Positions 17,150 to 26,141 of a stretch of 64,000 nucleotides of DNA are shown one piece after another (within the stretch, counting starts at the first letter, position 1; each line of letters begins with the position of its first letter). The notes beneath the pieces were generated by a model. That model was not told the DNA's origin. It made no database searches and worked only from the letters and a program-made list of their open reading frames with translations. Both the position numbers and the translations under genes were made by a program. Source of the stretch: Parahoeflea olei. GTDB lineage: Bacteria; Pseudomonadota; Alphaproteobacteria; Rhizobiales; Rhizobiaceae. The stretch lies in NCBI RefSeq assembly GCF_001703635.1, contig NZ_LQZT01000048.1, positions 84,480 to 148,479 of the forward strand, in the 5' to 3' direction.

Positions 17150-17998
17150 ATGGCAACGACGTTGCGCGATGCGCTGTGCGAGACGACCGCAGGCTGGAAG
17201 GAAGATCTCGCCCCCGACTGGCGCGCGGTGATGGCCGATGTCGCGCTCGGCACCGCCGCTGTCGCCCCCGATCTCGAGCTCGAGGCCTGGGAGCCGATCT
17301 TCCCCGCACGCCGCGGCCGGACCTTTCCCGGTGCACCCGCGGGCGCACACATGCTGCGCGCCTTCGATGAGGTGCGGGCCCGCGACGTGCGCGTCGTCCT
17401 GCTGGGGCAGGATCCCTATCCCGAGCCGGCGGCGGCGACCGGCCGGGCCTTCGAGATCGGCAATGCGCTGGTCTGGCGCGACCTCGACCGGATGTTCTCG
17501 AAGTCGATCCGGGCCTGGACGCAGATGCTGATGGCCGCGCGCCATGGGCGGCCCGAGCTTTCGCAAAGCTTCGACGCCTGGCCAAAGATGCTCGCCGAAA
17601 TCGAGAGCGGTGCCCTTGCCATCGAGGCGCCGTCCGACCTTGCCGGCCGGCAGGAAGCGGAGGGCGTGCTCCTGCTCAATTCCTCCCTCACGCTCAGCCG
17701 CTTCCGTCGCGATATCGATCCGCACCAGTCGCAGGGTCACGTGCGCTTCTGGGCGCCGGTGATCCAGGCGGCGCTGCGCCATGTCGCAGGCCAGGGCCGC
17801 CCGGTTGTGTTCATCGCGCTGGGGCAGGCCGCCGCAGACAATCTCGAGGCGGCAGGCCTCCTGCCCGCCACGGATCCGCACCTCTCGCTGGTCCTTCCTC
17901 ACCCCGCCTATGCAGACGATTTTCTCGCCTGCGCCAATCCCTTTCTTGCTGCGAACGCCCATTTCGAACGCCTGGGCGCGCAGCCGATCAACTGGTAG
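17150..17998 (+). CDS. uracil-DNA glycosylase-fold protein in a nucleobase operon
   Basis: A 282-residue protein with the family-1 uracil-DNA glycosylase core. The water-activating Asp88 is in GQDPYP (86-91), the uracil-recognising Asn177 in LLLNSSLTL, and the catalytic His251 in HPAY. The C-terminus HFERLGAQPINW matches the Ung ending. Differences matter: the Ung loop HPSPLSAHR, whose Leu inserts into the DNA minor groove, is replaced by HPAYADDF. There is also an insertion of several tens of residues between motifs (about 110-170). ATG 17150 follows a GGAGGAG ribosome site. It is first in an operon with a nucleoside-type importer and a deaminase. It could be a repair enzyme, but a glycosylase acting on free nucleosides is an attractive alternative. 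Confidence 0.8.
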   Translation: MATTLRDALCETTAGWKEDLAPDWRAVMADVALGTAAVAPDLELEAWEPIFPARRGRTFPGAPAGAHMLRAFDEVRARDVRVVLLGQDPYPEPAAATGRAFEIGNALVWRDLDRMFSKSIRAWTQMLMAARHGRPELSQSFDAWPKMLAEIESGALAIEAPSDLAGRQEAEGVLLLNSSLTLSRFRRDIDPHQSQGHVRFWAPVIQAALRHVAGQGRPVVFIALGQAAADNLEAAGLLPATDPHLSLVLPHPAYADDFLACANPFLAANAHFERLGAQPINW

Positions 17999-18000
17999 AC

Positions 18001-19638
18001 ATGATGGCAAAGACCTACGATTTCATAGTGGTGGGTGCCGGTTCCGCGGGCGCGGTGCTGGCCAACCGGCTGAGCGCCGACGGACGCCACCAGGTGCTGC
18101 TTCTCGAAGCCGGCGCCAAGGACCGCAACCCGCTGGTGCGGCTGCCGATGCTGATGGGCAAGCTGTTTCACTCAGGGCTCTACAACTGGCACTACCACAC
18201 CGAGGCCGAGCCGCATCTCAACGGGCGCAAGCTCTACTGGCCCCGCGGCAAGGTGCTGGGCGGAACCTCCACCATCAACGGCATGATCTATGTGCGCGGC
18301 AACCGGCATGACTACGACCGGTGGGCGCAGCTGGGCCTGCCGGAATGGAGTTACGACAAGGTGCTGCCGGCCTTCCGGCGCTCCGAGAGCAACCCGCAGC
18401 GCGGCGACACCGCCTACCATTCCACCAAGGGTGAAATGACGGTGTGCCGCGCCCGCTCGGACAACCCGCTGTTCGACACCTTCATCGAGGCCGGGCGGCA
18501 GGCCGGGCTTGCGTTCAACGACGATTTCAACGGCGAAAGCCAGGATGGCGTCGGCCGCTACGACTTCACCATCCGCAACGGCCGCCGCTGGTCGACGGCG
18601 TCGGCCTTTCTCAAGCCGGCCGCCAGGCGCCCCAACCTGACTATCCTGACCGGCGCCCACGCGACCGGCCTGGTCTGGGAAGGCAATCGCGTCACCGGCG
18701 TCGAGTGGGTGCGCGCGGGCCGCCCGGAAAAGGCGAGCGCGGCGCGCGAGGTCATCATTTCCGGCGGCACCGTCAACTCGCCGCAGCTGCTCATGCTTTC
18801 GGGCATCGGCCCCGAGGCGCATCTGCGCGACCATGGCATCACGGTGCGCCGGAACCTGCCGGGGGTCGGCCAGAACGTTCAGGATCACGTGGACTGCGTG
18901 ATGAGCTGGGAATGCCGGCAGCCGGTCACGCTCTACAGCGACCTGCGCTTCGACCGCCTGACCCTGTCGATGATACAGGCGATGCTGTTCGGAACCGGCG
19001 TGGTCACGACCTTTCCCTATGAGGGCGGTGCGTTCCTGCGCACGCGGGAAGGCCTGGAAGCGCCGGACGTGCAGCTGCATTTCATGCCGGCGCTCGAGAA
19101 GACGGCGAACCTTCATTTCCCCAACCCGTTCCGCAGGCAGCGCGTCGAAGCCAATCATGGCCTCACGCTGCGCGTCGGCCCGGTCAATCCCGCAAGCCGC
19201 GGCGCCATAGCGCTTGCATCGGCCGACCCCTTCGCCGCGCCGAGCATCCGGCCGAACTATCTCGCCGACGATTTTGACATCCGCACCATGATCGACGCCA
19301 TCCGCAAGACCCGGGATATCATGTCCCAGGCGGCATTCGGACCGTTCAAGGGCATGGAACTGGCACCCGGAGAGGCGGTCGACAGCGACGAGGACCTGAC
19401 GGCTTGGCTGCGGGCCACGGCCATGACCACGTTCCACCCGGTCGGAAGCTGCAAGATGGGGCCTGAGGGCGATCCGATGGCCGTCGTCGACGGACGGCTC
19501 AAGGTCCACGGCGTCGACGGGCTGCGTATCGCCGACGCCTCCATCATGCCGATCATCTCATCCGGAAACACCAATGCACCCGCCATCATGATCGGCGAGA
19601 GGGCTTCCGATTTCATTCTCGAGGACGCACGCACATGA
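18001..19638 (+). CDS. GMC family FAD-dependent alcohol oxidoreductase
   Basis: A 545-residue glucose-methanol-choline oxidoreductase. It has the FAD-binding motif DFIVVGAGSAGAVLANRLS at the N-terminus, the GMC signature 1 (WPRGKVLGGTSTINGMIYVRG, about residues 80-100), signature 2 around SGGTVNSPQLLMLSGIG, and the catalytic His in TFHPVGSCKMG. It resembles choline dehydrogenase-like enzymes that oxidise a primary alcohol to aldehyde or acid. No signal peptide is present, so it is cytosolic. It starts 2 bp after the glycosylase-like gene and ends in an ATGA overlap with the NIPSNAP gene. In a nucleoside context it could oxidise a hydroxymethyl group or a ribose 5'-OH; that is speculation. Confidence 0.9.
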   Translation: MMAKTYDFIVVGAGSAGAVLANRLSADGRHQVLLLEAGAKDRNPLVRLPMLMGKLFHSGLYNWHYHTEAEPHLNGRKLYWPRGKVLGGTSTINGMIYVRGNRHDYDRWAQLGLPEWSYDKVLPAFRRSESNPQRGDTAYHSTKGEMTVCRARSDNPLFDTFIEAGRQAGLAFNDDFNGESQDGVGRYDFTIRNGRRWSTASAFLKPAARRPNLTILTGAHATGLVWEGNRVTGVEWVRAGRPEKASAAREVIISGGTVNSPQLLMLSGIGPEAHLRDHGITVRRNLPGVGQNVQDHVDCVMSWECRQPVTLYSDLRFDRLTLSMIQAMLFGTGVVTTFPYEGGAFLRTREGLEAPDVQLHFMPALEKTANLHFPNPFRRQRVEANHGLTLRVGPVNPASRGAIALASADPFAAPSIRPNYLADDFDIRTMIDAIRKTRDIMSQAAFGPFKGMELAPGEAVDSDEDLTAWLRATAMTTFHPVGSCKMGPEGDPMAVVDGRLKVHGVDGLRIADASIMPIISSGNTNAPAIMIGERASDFILEDART

Positions 19639-19994
19639 TTGTTGAACACCGCACCTATACGTTCCGGCCGGGAACCGTGAACGGCTGGATGGAAAAATAC
19701 CGCAAGGAAGGCCTGCCGATCCAGTTGCGGCATCTCAACACCTTCGTGGGGCTCTGGCAGGCCGAGCTGGGCCGGCTGCACACCACGGTGCTGGTCTGGG
19801 CCTATGACAGTCTCGCCGACCGGGAAGCGCGTCGCGCCGCGATGTATGCCGACCCGGACTGGCAAGAATTTATCGCATCGATCTGGGCACTCGATGTGAT
19901 TACCTCGCAGGATGTCATGATCATGACGCCTGCGGACTTCTCCCCCACGCCAACGAAAAATACGCCCACCACGAGAGAGGAACAACTCACATGA
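19635..19994 (+). CDS. NIPSNAP family protein
   Basis: A 119-residue small alpha/beta protein of the NIPSNAP (dimeric alpha-beta barrel) family, opening IVEHRTYTFRPGTVNGWM and containing VGLWQAELGRLHTTVLVWAYDSLADRE. Such proteins are frequent in catabolic operons and their biochemical role is mostly unknown; some barrels of this fold are monooxygenases or isomerases. It overlaps its neighbours on both sides by 4 bp, which argues for a stoichiometric partner role with the GMC enzyme. Confidence 0.88.
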   Translation: MIVEHRTYTFRPGTVNGWMEKYRKEGLPIQLRHLNTFVGLWQAELGRLHTTVLVWAYDSLADREARRAAMYADPDWQEFIASIWALDVITSQDVMIMTPADFSPTPTKNTPTTREEQLT

Positions 19995-21037
19995 CGCACA
20001 TGACCAGCCATCCATCCTGCATCAGCCGACGCCAACTCCTGCGCGGAGCGGCCGGCGCCGTTGCGGCCGGCGCTCTCCTCGCAGCCCTGCCGGCCAACGC
20101 CGCCGGCGGACTTGTCGCCCTCGTCCACACCCAGGCGGCGGGCGATGCGGGTCCGGTGGACTCGATGATCGCCAAGCTCAACCAGTTCGCCCAGGAACAC
20201 GACATGAGGGCCCGCGCCATCTATGCGGAAGATCCGTCGACCTACGAGACCATCTTCACCTCGCTGGGCGAGGCCGGCGCGGCCATTGTCGTCTCAACCT
20301 TCAACGAGGTGGCCGAACCCTTCAAGGCGGTCGCCCCGAAATTCCCCGACACCAAGTTCATCCAGCTTTTCGCGGATCCGTTCGAACCGACGATGCCGAA
20401 CGTCATGACCGTGTCCTACGACTATTATCTGGGCTGCTACCTCTCGGGGATTTTTGCCGCCAGGGTGTCCCGCTCGGGCAAGCTCGGCTTCATCGGTGGC
20501 ATCTCGATTCCGCCGATCAACGCGGACTACAACGCGTTCAAGGCCGGCGCGCTTTCCGTCAATCCGGACCTGAAGGTCTCGGTGGCCTTCGCCGGCAGCT
20601 TCCAGGACCCGGCCAAGGGCCAGGAAATCGCGACGCAGATGTTCTCGGACGGCATCGACTATATCCAGACCGATGCCGCGGCCACCGATTTCGGCATCAT
20701 CGCCGCAGCCGGGGAGAACGAAGGCCGCGTGGTCTCCACCCTCGACCCCGCCCAGTTCCCGCTCGATCCGACATCCGTGATCTCCATCGTCGGCCTCGAT
20801 TTCGGCACCTCGCTCTACAACGAGGCCACCAAGGCGCTTGATGCCGGATGGGCCGGCGGGCACGAGGCCACGGGTCTCGGCACCGGCGTGATCGATTTCA
20901 TCCCCTCGCCGCTGTTTGCGGAAAAGGGACCGGAAGAGATCAGGAAGCTGGCGGAAGAGGCGCTTCCGGCTGTAAACGAGGCCAGAAGCAAGATCCTCGA
21001 TGGCTCGCTCACCGTGCCTTTCGACACCAATCTCTGA
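19991..21037 (+). CDS. BMP family ABC transporter substrate-binding protein, Tat-exported
   Basis: A 348-residue basic-membrane-protein (PnrA/Med) type binding protein, a family known for nucleoside binding. The N-terminus carries a twin-arginine signal (SRRQLLRGAAG followed by an Ala-rich hydrophobic stretch, cleavage near ANAA). Mature landmarks include LFADPFEPTMPNVMTVSYDYYLGCYLSGIFAA and GKLGFIGGISIPP, typical of BMP proteins. It delivers ligand to the permease pair encoded downstream. Tat export of a BMP protein is somewhat unusual and suggests folding before export. Confidence 0.9.
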   Translation: MTHMTSHPSCISRRQLLRGAAGAVAAGALLAALPANAAGGLVALVHTQAAGDAGPVDSMIAKLNQFAQEHDMRARAIYAEDPSTYETIFTSLGEAGAAIVVSTFNEVAEPFKAVAPKFPDTKFIQLFADPFEPTMPNVMTVSYDYYLGCYLSGIFAARVSRSGKLGFIGGISIPPINADYNAFKAGALSVNPDLKVSVAFAGSFQDPAKGQEIATQMFSDGIDYIQTDAAATDFGIIAAAGENEGRVVSTLDPAQFPLDPTSVISIVGLDFGTSLYNEATKALDAGWAGGHEATGLGTGVIDFIPSPLFAEKGPEEIRKLAEEALPAVNEARSKILDGSLTVPFDTNL

Positions 21038-21045
21038 GGCAGAGA

Positions 21046-22647
21046 ATGAACCCTGATCACCTTCAGCAGGGGGCGGGCGCTTCGGCGCCTGCCCTGGCCG
21101 CCGACGCCGTGACGGTCCGGTATGGGGACGTAACCGCGCTTTCGGCGGTCCGTGCCCGGTTCGAGGCCGGTCGCATTCACGCCGTGCTCGGCCAGAACGG
21201 CGCCGGCAAGACCACGTTCGCCCGCGTCGCCGCCGGGCTCGTGCAACCTGCCGAAGGATCGATTTCAGTGTTCGGCCGGCACCTGGCGGGCGGCGACGTG
21301 GTCGCGGCCCGCCGCGCCGGCGTGGAACTGGTCCACCAGAGCTTCGCCTTGCCGCCCTCGTTTACGGTGGCCGAAGTGCTCCAGTTCGTCGGCCCGAAAC
21401 CGGGCCTGTTTACAAGGCGCGGCATCGAACGCCACTGGCAGGGCTGGCTCGACGGGCTCGGACTGGGCCTCGATGCCGGCGCCCGCATCCGCGATCTTCC
21501 GATCGAGATGCAGCAATCCGCCGAGATCGCGCGGGCGATGGTGTCCGATGCCCGCCTGCTGATTCTCGACGAACCGACCGCCGTCCTGTCGCCGGAAGGA
21601 ACCGAGCGGCTGTTCGCCAGGGTGCGCGAACTCAAGCGCCAGGGCGTGACCGTGATGCTGGTGCTGCACAAGATCCGCGAAGTGCTGGCGATTGCCGACA
21701 CCGTGACGGTCCTGCGCGGCGGGGAACTCGTCGCCGGCCCGCTCGAGGCACAGGACCTGACCTCGGAAGCCCTTGCCGAACTCATCATCGGCGACGGTGC
21801 CGCGCGCCTTGACGCCGGCGACCGCGCCGCACTTGTCGGCGCGGCAGCCGAGCAGCATGAAAGCCATTCCCTGCCGGACGCGCCACCGGCGCTGGTGCTC
21901 AAGCGCGTGTCGACCGCCCCCGAGGCCGGTGGCAAGGGACTGAGCGAGGTCGACCTGACCATCCGCGCCGGCGAGATCGTCGGCATCGCCGGCGTCGAAG
22001 GCAATGGCCAGCGCGAGCTGGTCGCGGCCATCGCCGGTCTCGACCCGCTCACCTCCGGCGAGATTTTCCTGGCCGACCGGCGCATGGACAAGGCGTCCCT
22101 GGCGGCCCGTCGCGACGCCGGCCTGCGGGTCATTCCGTTCGAGCGCAATGTCGAGGGCCTGTCGCTTTCAAGCCCGCTGTGGGAAAACTGGAGTGCGGCG
22201 CAGCTCGTCGGGGGCTCGCTTCTTGCGCAGGTCAGCCCGCGCGCGCTCCGGTCGGCGGCGGAACAGGCCTTTCAGGACTGGGATGTCCGCTTCAACGATG
22301 TCGCGCAGAGGGCGGGCTCGCTCTCCGGCGGCAATGCGCAGAAGGTGATCCTGTCGCGCGAAATGGATTCCGGCGCGCGGCTGATCCTTGCCGCACAGCC
22401 GACGCGCGGTCTCGACATCGGCGCGACGATGGCCGTCTGGAAGGCCTTGCGGCAGGCGCGAAGCAACCATGCCGGCATCTTGCTGGTTTCCTCGGACCTC
22501 GACGAGCTGTTCGACATCTGCGACCGCATCGTCGTCATGGTTTCCGGGCAGGCGGTGGCGACATTCACCACGCCCTGGGACATTCAGGCCGTCGGACGGG
22601 CAATGACAGCCGCCCACAAAAATCGTGCCGAGGAGGCGACCCGATGA
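21046..22647 (+). CDS. nucleoside-type ABC transporter ATP-binding protein (two ABC domains)
   Basis: A 533-residue tandem ABC ATPase like those paired with BMP proteins (YufO/NupO and RbsA types). The first domain has Walker A GQNGAGKTT and Walker B LLILDEPTAVLSP. The second has the degenerate Walker A VEGNGQREL and the signature LSGGNAQKV with LAAQPTRGLDIG, as normal for this class. The true start is ATG 21046 (MNPDHLQQG), 8 bp after the binding-protein stop. It overlaps the first permease gene by ATGA. Confidence 0.92.
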   Translation: MNPDHLQQGAGASAPALAADAVTVRYGDVTALSAVRARFEAGRIHAVLGQNGAGKTTFARVAAGLVQPAEGSISVFGRHLAGGDVVAARRAGVELVHQSFALPPSFTVAEVLQFVGPKPGLFTRRGIERHWQGWLDGLGLGLDAGARIRDLPIEMQQSAEIARAMVSDARLLILDEPTAVLSPEGTERLFARVRELKRQGVTVMLVLHKIREVLAIADTVTVLRGGELVAGPLEAQDLTSEALAELIIGDGAARLDAGDRAALVGAAAEQHESHSLPDAPPALVLKRVSTAPEAGGKGLSEVDLTIRAGEIVGIAGVEGNGQRELVAAIAGLDPLTSGEIFLADRRMDKASLAARRDAGLRVIPFERNVEGLSLSSPLWENWSAAQLVGGSLLAQVSPRALRSAAEQAFQDWDVRFNDVAQRAGSLSGGNAQKVILSREMDSGARLILAAQPTRGLDIGATMAVWKALRQARSNHAGILLVSSDLDELFDICDRIVVMVSGQAVATFTTPWDIQAVGRAMTAAHKNRAEEATR

Positions 22648-23675
22648 CTTCACGGCTTTACCCCGTCCTCCAGACGGGCGCCTTCATCCTTCTCGCGCTG
22701 GTCCTGTGCAGCCTGATCTTCGCCGCGGTCGGCCTCTCGGCCACCGAAACGCTGGGCGCCATCGTGGACGGGGCCTTCTTCCGCCCCAATGCCCTCGCCC
22801 ATGTCCTGCGCTGGGGCCTGCCGCTGCTGATCACCGCCGTCGGCGTGGTGATCAGCTTTCGCGCCGGCTATTTCAACATCGGCGCGCAGGGGCAGTTCTA
22901 TCTGGGCGCGATCTGCGCGGCCTTCGCCGCCGAATGGATGAGAGGCAGTCCCGCCCTCGTCGCGGTTCCGGTCTGCATGCTGGCCGGCATGGCCGGCGGA
23001 GCCCTGTGGGCGCTCTGGCCCGCATTGCTTCGCGTCAAGGCGGGGGCGGACGAGGTGATCACCACGATGATGGGAAATTTCATCGCCGCACAGCTTCTCG
23101 TCCACGTCACCTCCGGCCCGCTCAAGGACCCCTCCGGATCGGGCCAGCAGGCGTCCTCGCGCCCGGTCGAGGCGGCCTGGCGCATTTCGGAATCGAGCGG
23201 AAGCTCGCCGGTCATCATCGCCATCGCCGCACTCGTGGTGCTGCTCGGATGGTGGCTCGTCAACCGGACCTCCTTCGGCATCCTGTCGGGACTGGCCGGG
23301 CGCAACCCGGTGATGGTGACCTGGCAGGGCGCAAAGGTGCAGCGCATCGCCATCAGCGCCTTCGTGCTTTCGGGCGCGCTTGCCGGCCTTGCCGGATCGG
23401 TCGAACTGATGGGGCCGAACGGCCGGCTGGCGAGCGGCTTCCTGCCCGATCACGGCTTCACGGCCATCCTGATCGCGCTGGTGGCGGGCATGTCGGTGAT
23501 TGCCGCGGCCTTCATCGCGCTGTTTTTCGGCGCGCTCACCTCGGCCGGCCTGTGGCTGCCGGTGATGACAGGCCTGCCCTCCTCGGCGATCGACATCATC
23601 CACGCCTCGATCGCTCTCTTCATCACGGCGAAGGCTGGTGTCTTTCGCGGTCTTTTGGCCCGCTTCGGGAGATAG
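22644..23675 (+). CDS. nucleoside-type ABC transporter permease 1
   Basis: A 343-residue BPD_transp_2 permease with about ten membrane segments. It opens with a hydrophobic segment after MTSRLYPVLQ and carries the family landmarks SFRAGYFNIGAQGQFYLGAI and VKAGADEVITTMMGNFIA, as in the YufP/NupP component of BMP-type importers. It forms the translocation channel with the second permease, encoded 3 bp downstream. Confidence 0.92.
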   Translation: MTSRLYPVLQTGAFILLALVLCSLIFAAVGLSATETLGAIVDGAFFRPNALAHVLRWGLPLLITAVGVVISFRAGYFNIGAQGQFYLGAICAAFAAEWMRGSPALVAVPVCMLAGMAGGALWALWPALLRVKAGADEVITTMMGNFIAAQLLVHVTSGPLKDPSGSGQQASSRPVEAAWRISESSGSSPVIIAIAALVVLLGWWLVNRTSFGILSGLAGRNPVMVTWQGAKVQRIAISAFVLSGALAGLAGSVELMGPNGRLASGFLPDHGFTAILIALVAGMSVIAAAFIALFFGALTSAGLWLPVMTGLPSSAIDIIHASIALFITAKAGVFRGLLARFGR

Positions 23676-23678
23676 AAC

Positions 23679-24566
23679 ATGGAAGACCTGATCGTCGCCT
23701 TCCTCCGCTCGGGAACGCCCCTCGTCTATGTCACGCTCGCCGGCGTGATCGCCCAGCGCGCCGGTATCTGGCATCTCGGTCTCGAAGGCATGATGATTAC
23801 CGGCGCCTGCGCCACGATCCTCGGCATCGTGCTCGCGCAATCGGTCGTGGTCGGCCTGCTTGCCGGCGCGGTGTTCTGCTGCCTTCTGGCGCTGCTGTTC
23901 TGGTTCGTGGTGGAAGTGCTCAAGGCAAACCAGATCATCGCCGGCCTCGGACTGACGGGCCTTGGCCTGGGTGGCACCGCGCTGGCGCTCACCGCCATCT
24001 TCGGCAGCGAAGGCGCAGTCAGCGCGTCCTTCGGGCTGCCGCGCCTCGGCCCCGCCTTTGGTGCCTTCGGCGGATTGTCGGTCCTGGTCGCGGCCATGCC
24101 CTTCGTGGTGTTCGCCTGCTGGCTGCTGCTCTGCCGGACCCGCTTCGGCCTGCGCCTTGCAGCCTGCGGCGAGCATCCGTTCGCCGCGCGCGCGACCGGT
24201 GTCAATCCCGGCACGATGCGGCTGGTGGCGCTGTTGCTCGGCGGGCCGCTCTGCGCCCTCGGCGGCGCCGAACTGGCGGCCGGAAGCCTGCAGATCTTCT
24301 CGGTCAACATGACCGCCGGCCGCGGCTTCATGAGCTTCGCCGCGGTGATCTTCGGGGCAGGCCATCCGCTCGGAGCGACGCTTGCCTCCTTCTTCTTCGC
24401 ACTGGTGGGCGCGCTCGGCATCCGCGCGCAGCTGAGCTATGGCGACCGGATCCCGAGCAGCCTCCTGCTGGCGCTTCCCTATGTCGCCACGGTGGCGGGA
24501 CTCTGGCTGTCGGCGCGCATGCGCGGCGGCAATGCAGCCTCGAGCCGGGAGCTGGGACAGCAATGA
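23679..24566 (+). CDS. nucleoside-type ABC transporter permease 2
   Basis: A 295-residue BPD_transp_2 permease of the YufQ/NupQ type. The opening TLAGVIAQRAGIWHLGLEGMM and the segment FGLRLAACGEHPFAARATGVN are the standard motifs of the smaller permease of BMP importers. About eight membrane segments are visible. Its stop overlaps the start of the deaminase gene (ATGA), tying uptake to the enzyme that would act on the imported compound. Confidence 0.92.
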   Translation: MEDLIVAFLRSGTPLVYVTLAGVIAQRAGIWHLGLEGMMITGACATILGIVLAQSVVVGLLAGAVFCCLLALLFWFVVEVLKANQIIAGLGLTGLGLGGTALALTAIFGSEGAVSASFGLPRLGPAFGAFGGLSVLVAAMPFVVFACWLLLCRTRFGLRLAACGEHPFAARATGVNPGTMRLVALLLGGPLCALGGAELAAGSLQIFSVNMTAGRGFMSFAAVIFGAGHPLGATLASFFFALVGALGIRAQLSYGDRIPSSLLLALPYVATVAGLWLSARMRGGNAASSRELGQQ

Positions 24567-26089
24567 GCGCCCCCCGTCCGGAGACGATCCTGATCCGCGG
24601 CGCGGATGTGCTGACCATGGCGGCGGGGGACAACCCGGTTCCGCGCCGCGCCGACCTCCTGATCGAAGACGGACGGATCGCCGGACTGGGGGAGGTGCTG
24701 CCGGTCCCCGACGGCGCGCAGATCGTTGAGGCGGCCGGCCGGCTGGTGATGCCGGGGCTCGTCAACGCCCACCTGCATTCCAGCGAGATGTTCTACCGCG
24801 GGCGCTACGAGCGGATGCCGCTCGAAAGCTGGCTGTGCTGGTCCTATCCGTTCCTGGGCTCCTCCCCCGTCGACCTCGAGATGCTGCGCCTGCGCAGCCT
24901 GCTGGTCGCGATCGAATCGCTGCGCTCGGGCGTGACGATGATCTCGGACGATTTCTTCGATCCGCCGACCCAGGACATCGAACGCCTGGGCACGGTGTTC
25001 AAGGCCTATGAGGATGCCGGCATCCGCGCCAATGTCTCGAGCGGGCTGATGAACCTGCCCTATCTCGACACGCTCGCCCATGCCCGCGACGTCTTTCCCG
25101 AAGAGGTCCAGGCGCAGCTCGATTTCCCGCTGACCGGCGCGGCCGACTATGCCGCGTTCTGCAACGAGGTCTTTCAGAGCCTGCACGGACGTGGCAATGG
25201 CCGGCTGCGCTTCATGCTGGCCCCGTCAGGCCCTCAACGGTGCAGCATCGACCTGATGCAGGCCTGCCGCGATTTCGCCCGCCGGTGGCAGGTTCCCTAT
25301 CACACCCACGTGCTGGAAACCCGCACACAGGCGGTCACGGCCGACAAACTCTTCGGCGGCTCGATTGTCCGCTTCATGCGGGATCACGATCTGCTCGGCC
25401 CGGAAGTGCTGATGGCCCATGCCGTCTGGGTCAGCGACGAGGATATCGCGCTGATGGCCGAGGCCGGGGTGTCGGTGTCCTGGAACGCGCTCGCCAATCT
25501 CAAGCTGGGCTCGGGGCTCGCGCCGGTGCGGCGCATGCTGGATGCCGGCATCAATCTCTCGCTCGGCACCGACGGCGCCTCCTCCAACGACACCATGCGC
25601 CTGTTCGATGTCATTCGCGTCGCCGGATTGATCTCCACCGCCACCCGCGCGGGACCGGCCCAAGGGCTGTCAGCCGGTGAGATCCTGCAGGCCGCGACGC
25701 TGGGTGGCGCCAGGGCCGCGATGCTCTCAGAGACCACCGGGTCGCTCGAAATCGGCAAGCAGGCCGATCTGATCCTGCTCGATCCGTCAGGCGGCACCGC
25801 CTTTACGCCCAGCTCGGACACCGCCCGGCAGCTGGTCTATGGCGAGAACGGCAGTTCCGTCGAAAGCGTCATGGTGGACGGGCGGTTCGTGATCCGGGAC
25901 GGTGTGTTTGTCACGCTCGACGAAGCGGCGATCCTCGCCGAGATCCGGGACAGGATGCCGGCATTCCTCAAGATGCATGAGACGGTCGAGGCCGCGAACG
26001 CATTCCTCGTTCCCCTGTTCGAGGAGGTCATCGGCCGGTGCGACGGGGACCGCCTGTCCACCGAAGGCGAACGCCGCCTGCCTTGCTGA
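24563..26089 (+). CDS. amidohydrolase, TRZ/ATZ (cytosine/guanine deaminase-like) family
   Basis: A 508-residue metal-dependent amidohydrolase. Metal ligands are visible in order: His pair in VNAHLHSSEMF (residues about 68-73), His in PYHTHVLETRTQ, His in LMAHAVWVSDEDI, and Asp in LGTDGASSND. An N-terminal beta domain with VDGRFVIRDG near the C-terminus completes the composite urease-like fold. The closest recognisable group is the TRZ/ATZ/8-oxoguanine and cytosine deaminases, so it probably deaminates a nucleobase or N-heterocycle. It is the last gene of the operon. The 50-residue C-terminal tail after DGVFVTLDE is longer than usual. Confidence 0.88.
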   Translation: MSAPRPETILIRGADVLTMAAGDNPVPRRADLLIEDGRIAGLGEVLPVPDGAQIVEAAGRLVMPGLVNAHLHSSEMFYRGRYERMPLESWLCWSYPFLGSSPVDLEMLRLRSLLVAIESLRSGVTMISDDFFDPPTQDIERLGTVFKAYEDAGIRANVSSGLMNLPYLDTLAHARDVFPEEVQAQLDFPLTGAADYAAFCNEVFQSLHGRGNGRLRFMLAPSGPQRCSIDLMQACRDFARRWQVPYHTHVLETRTQAVTADKLFGGSIVRFMRDHDLLGPEVLMAHAVWVSDEDIALMAEAGVSVSWNALANLKLGSGLAPVRRMLDAGINLSLGTDGASSNDTMRLFDVIRVAGLISTATRAGPAQGLSAGEILQAATLGGARAAMLSETTGSLEIGKQADLILLDPSGGTAFTPSSDTARQLVYGENGSSVESVMVDGRFVIRDGVFVTLDEAAILAEIRDRMPAFLKMHETVEAANAFLVPLFEEVIGRCDGDRLSTEGERRLPC

Positions 26090-26141
26090 TCCGGCCTCCG
26101 CACCGATGGCCTCGCGATGACGCCGCATCGGAGCGCCCGGG

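Noticed and set aside
22625-24560. Long upstream extension of the deaminase reading frame
   Set aside because: Residues before MSAPRPETI are the out-of-frame shadow of the two permease genes; the start at 24563 overlaps the permease stop by ATGA and gives the normal amidohydrolase N-terminus.
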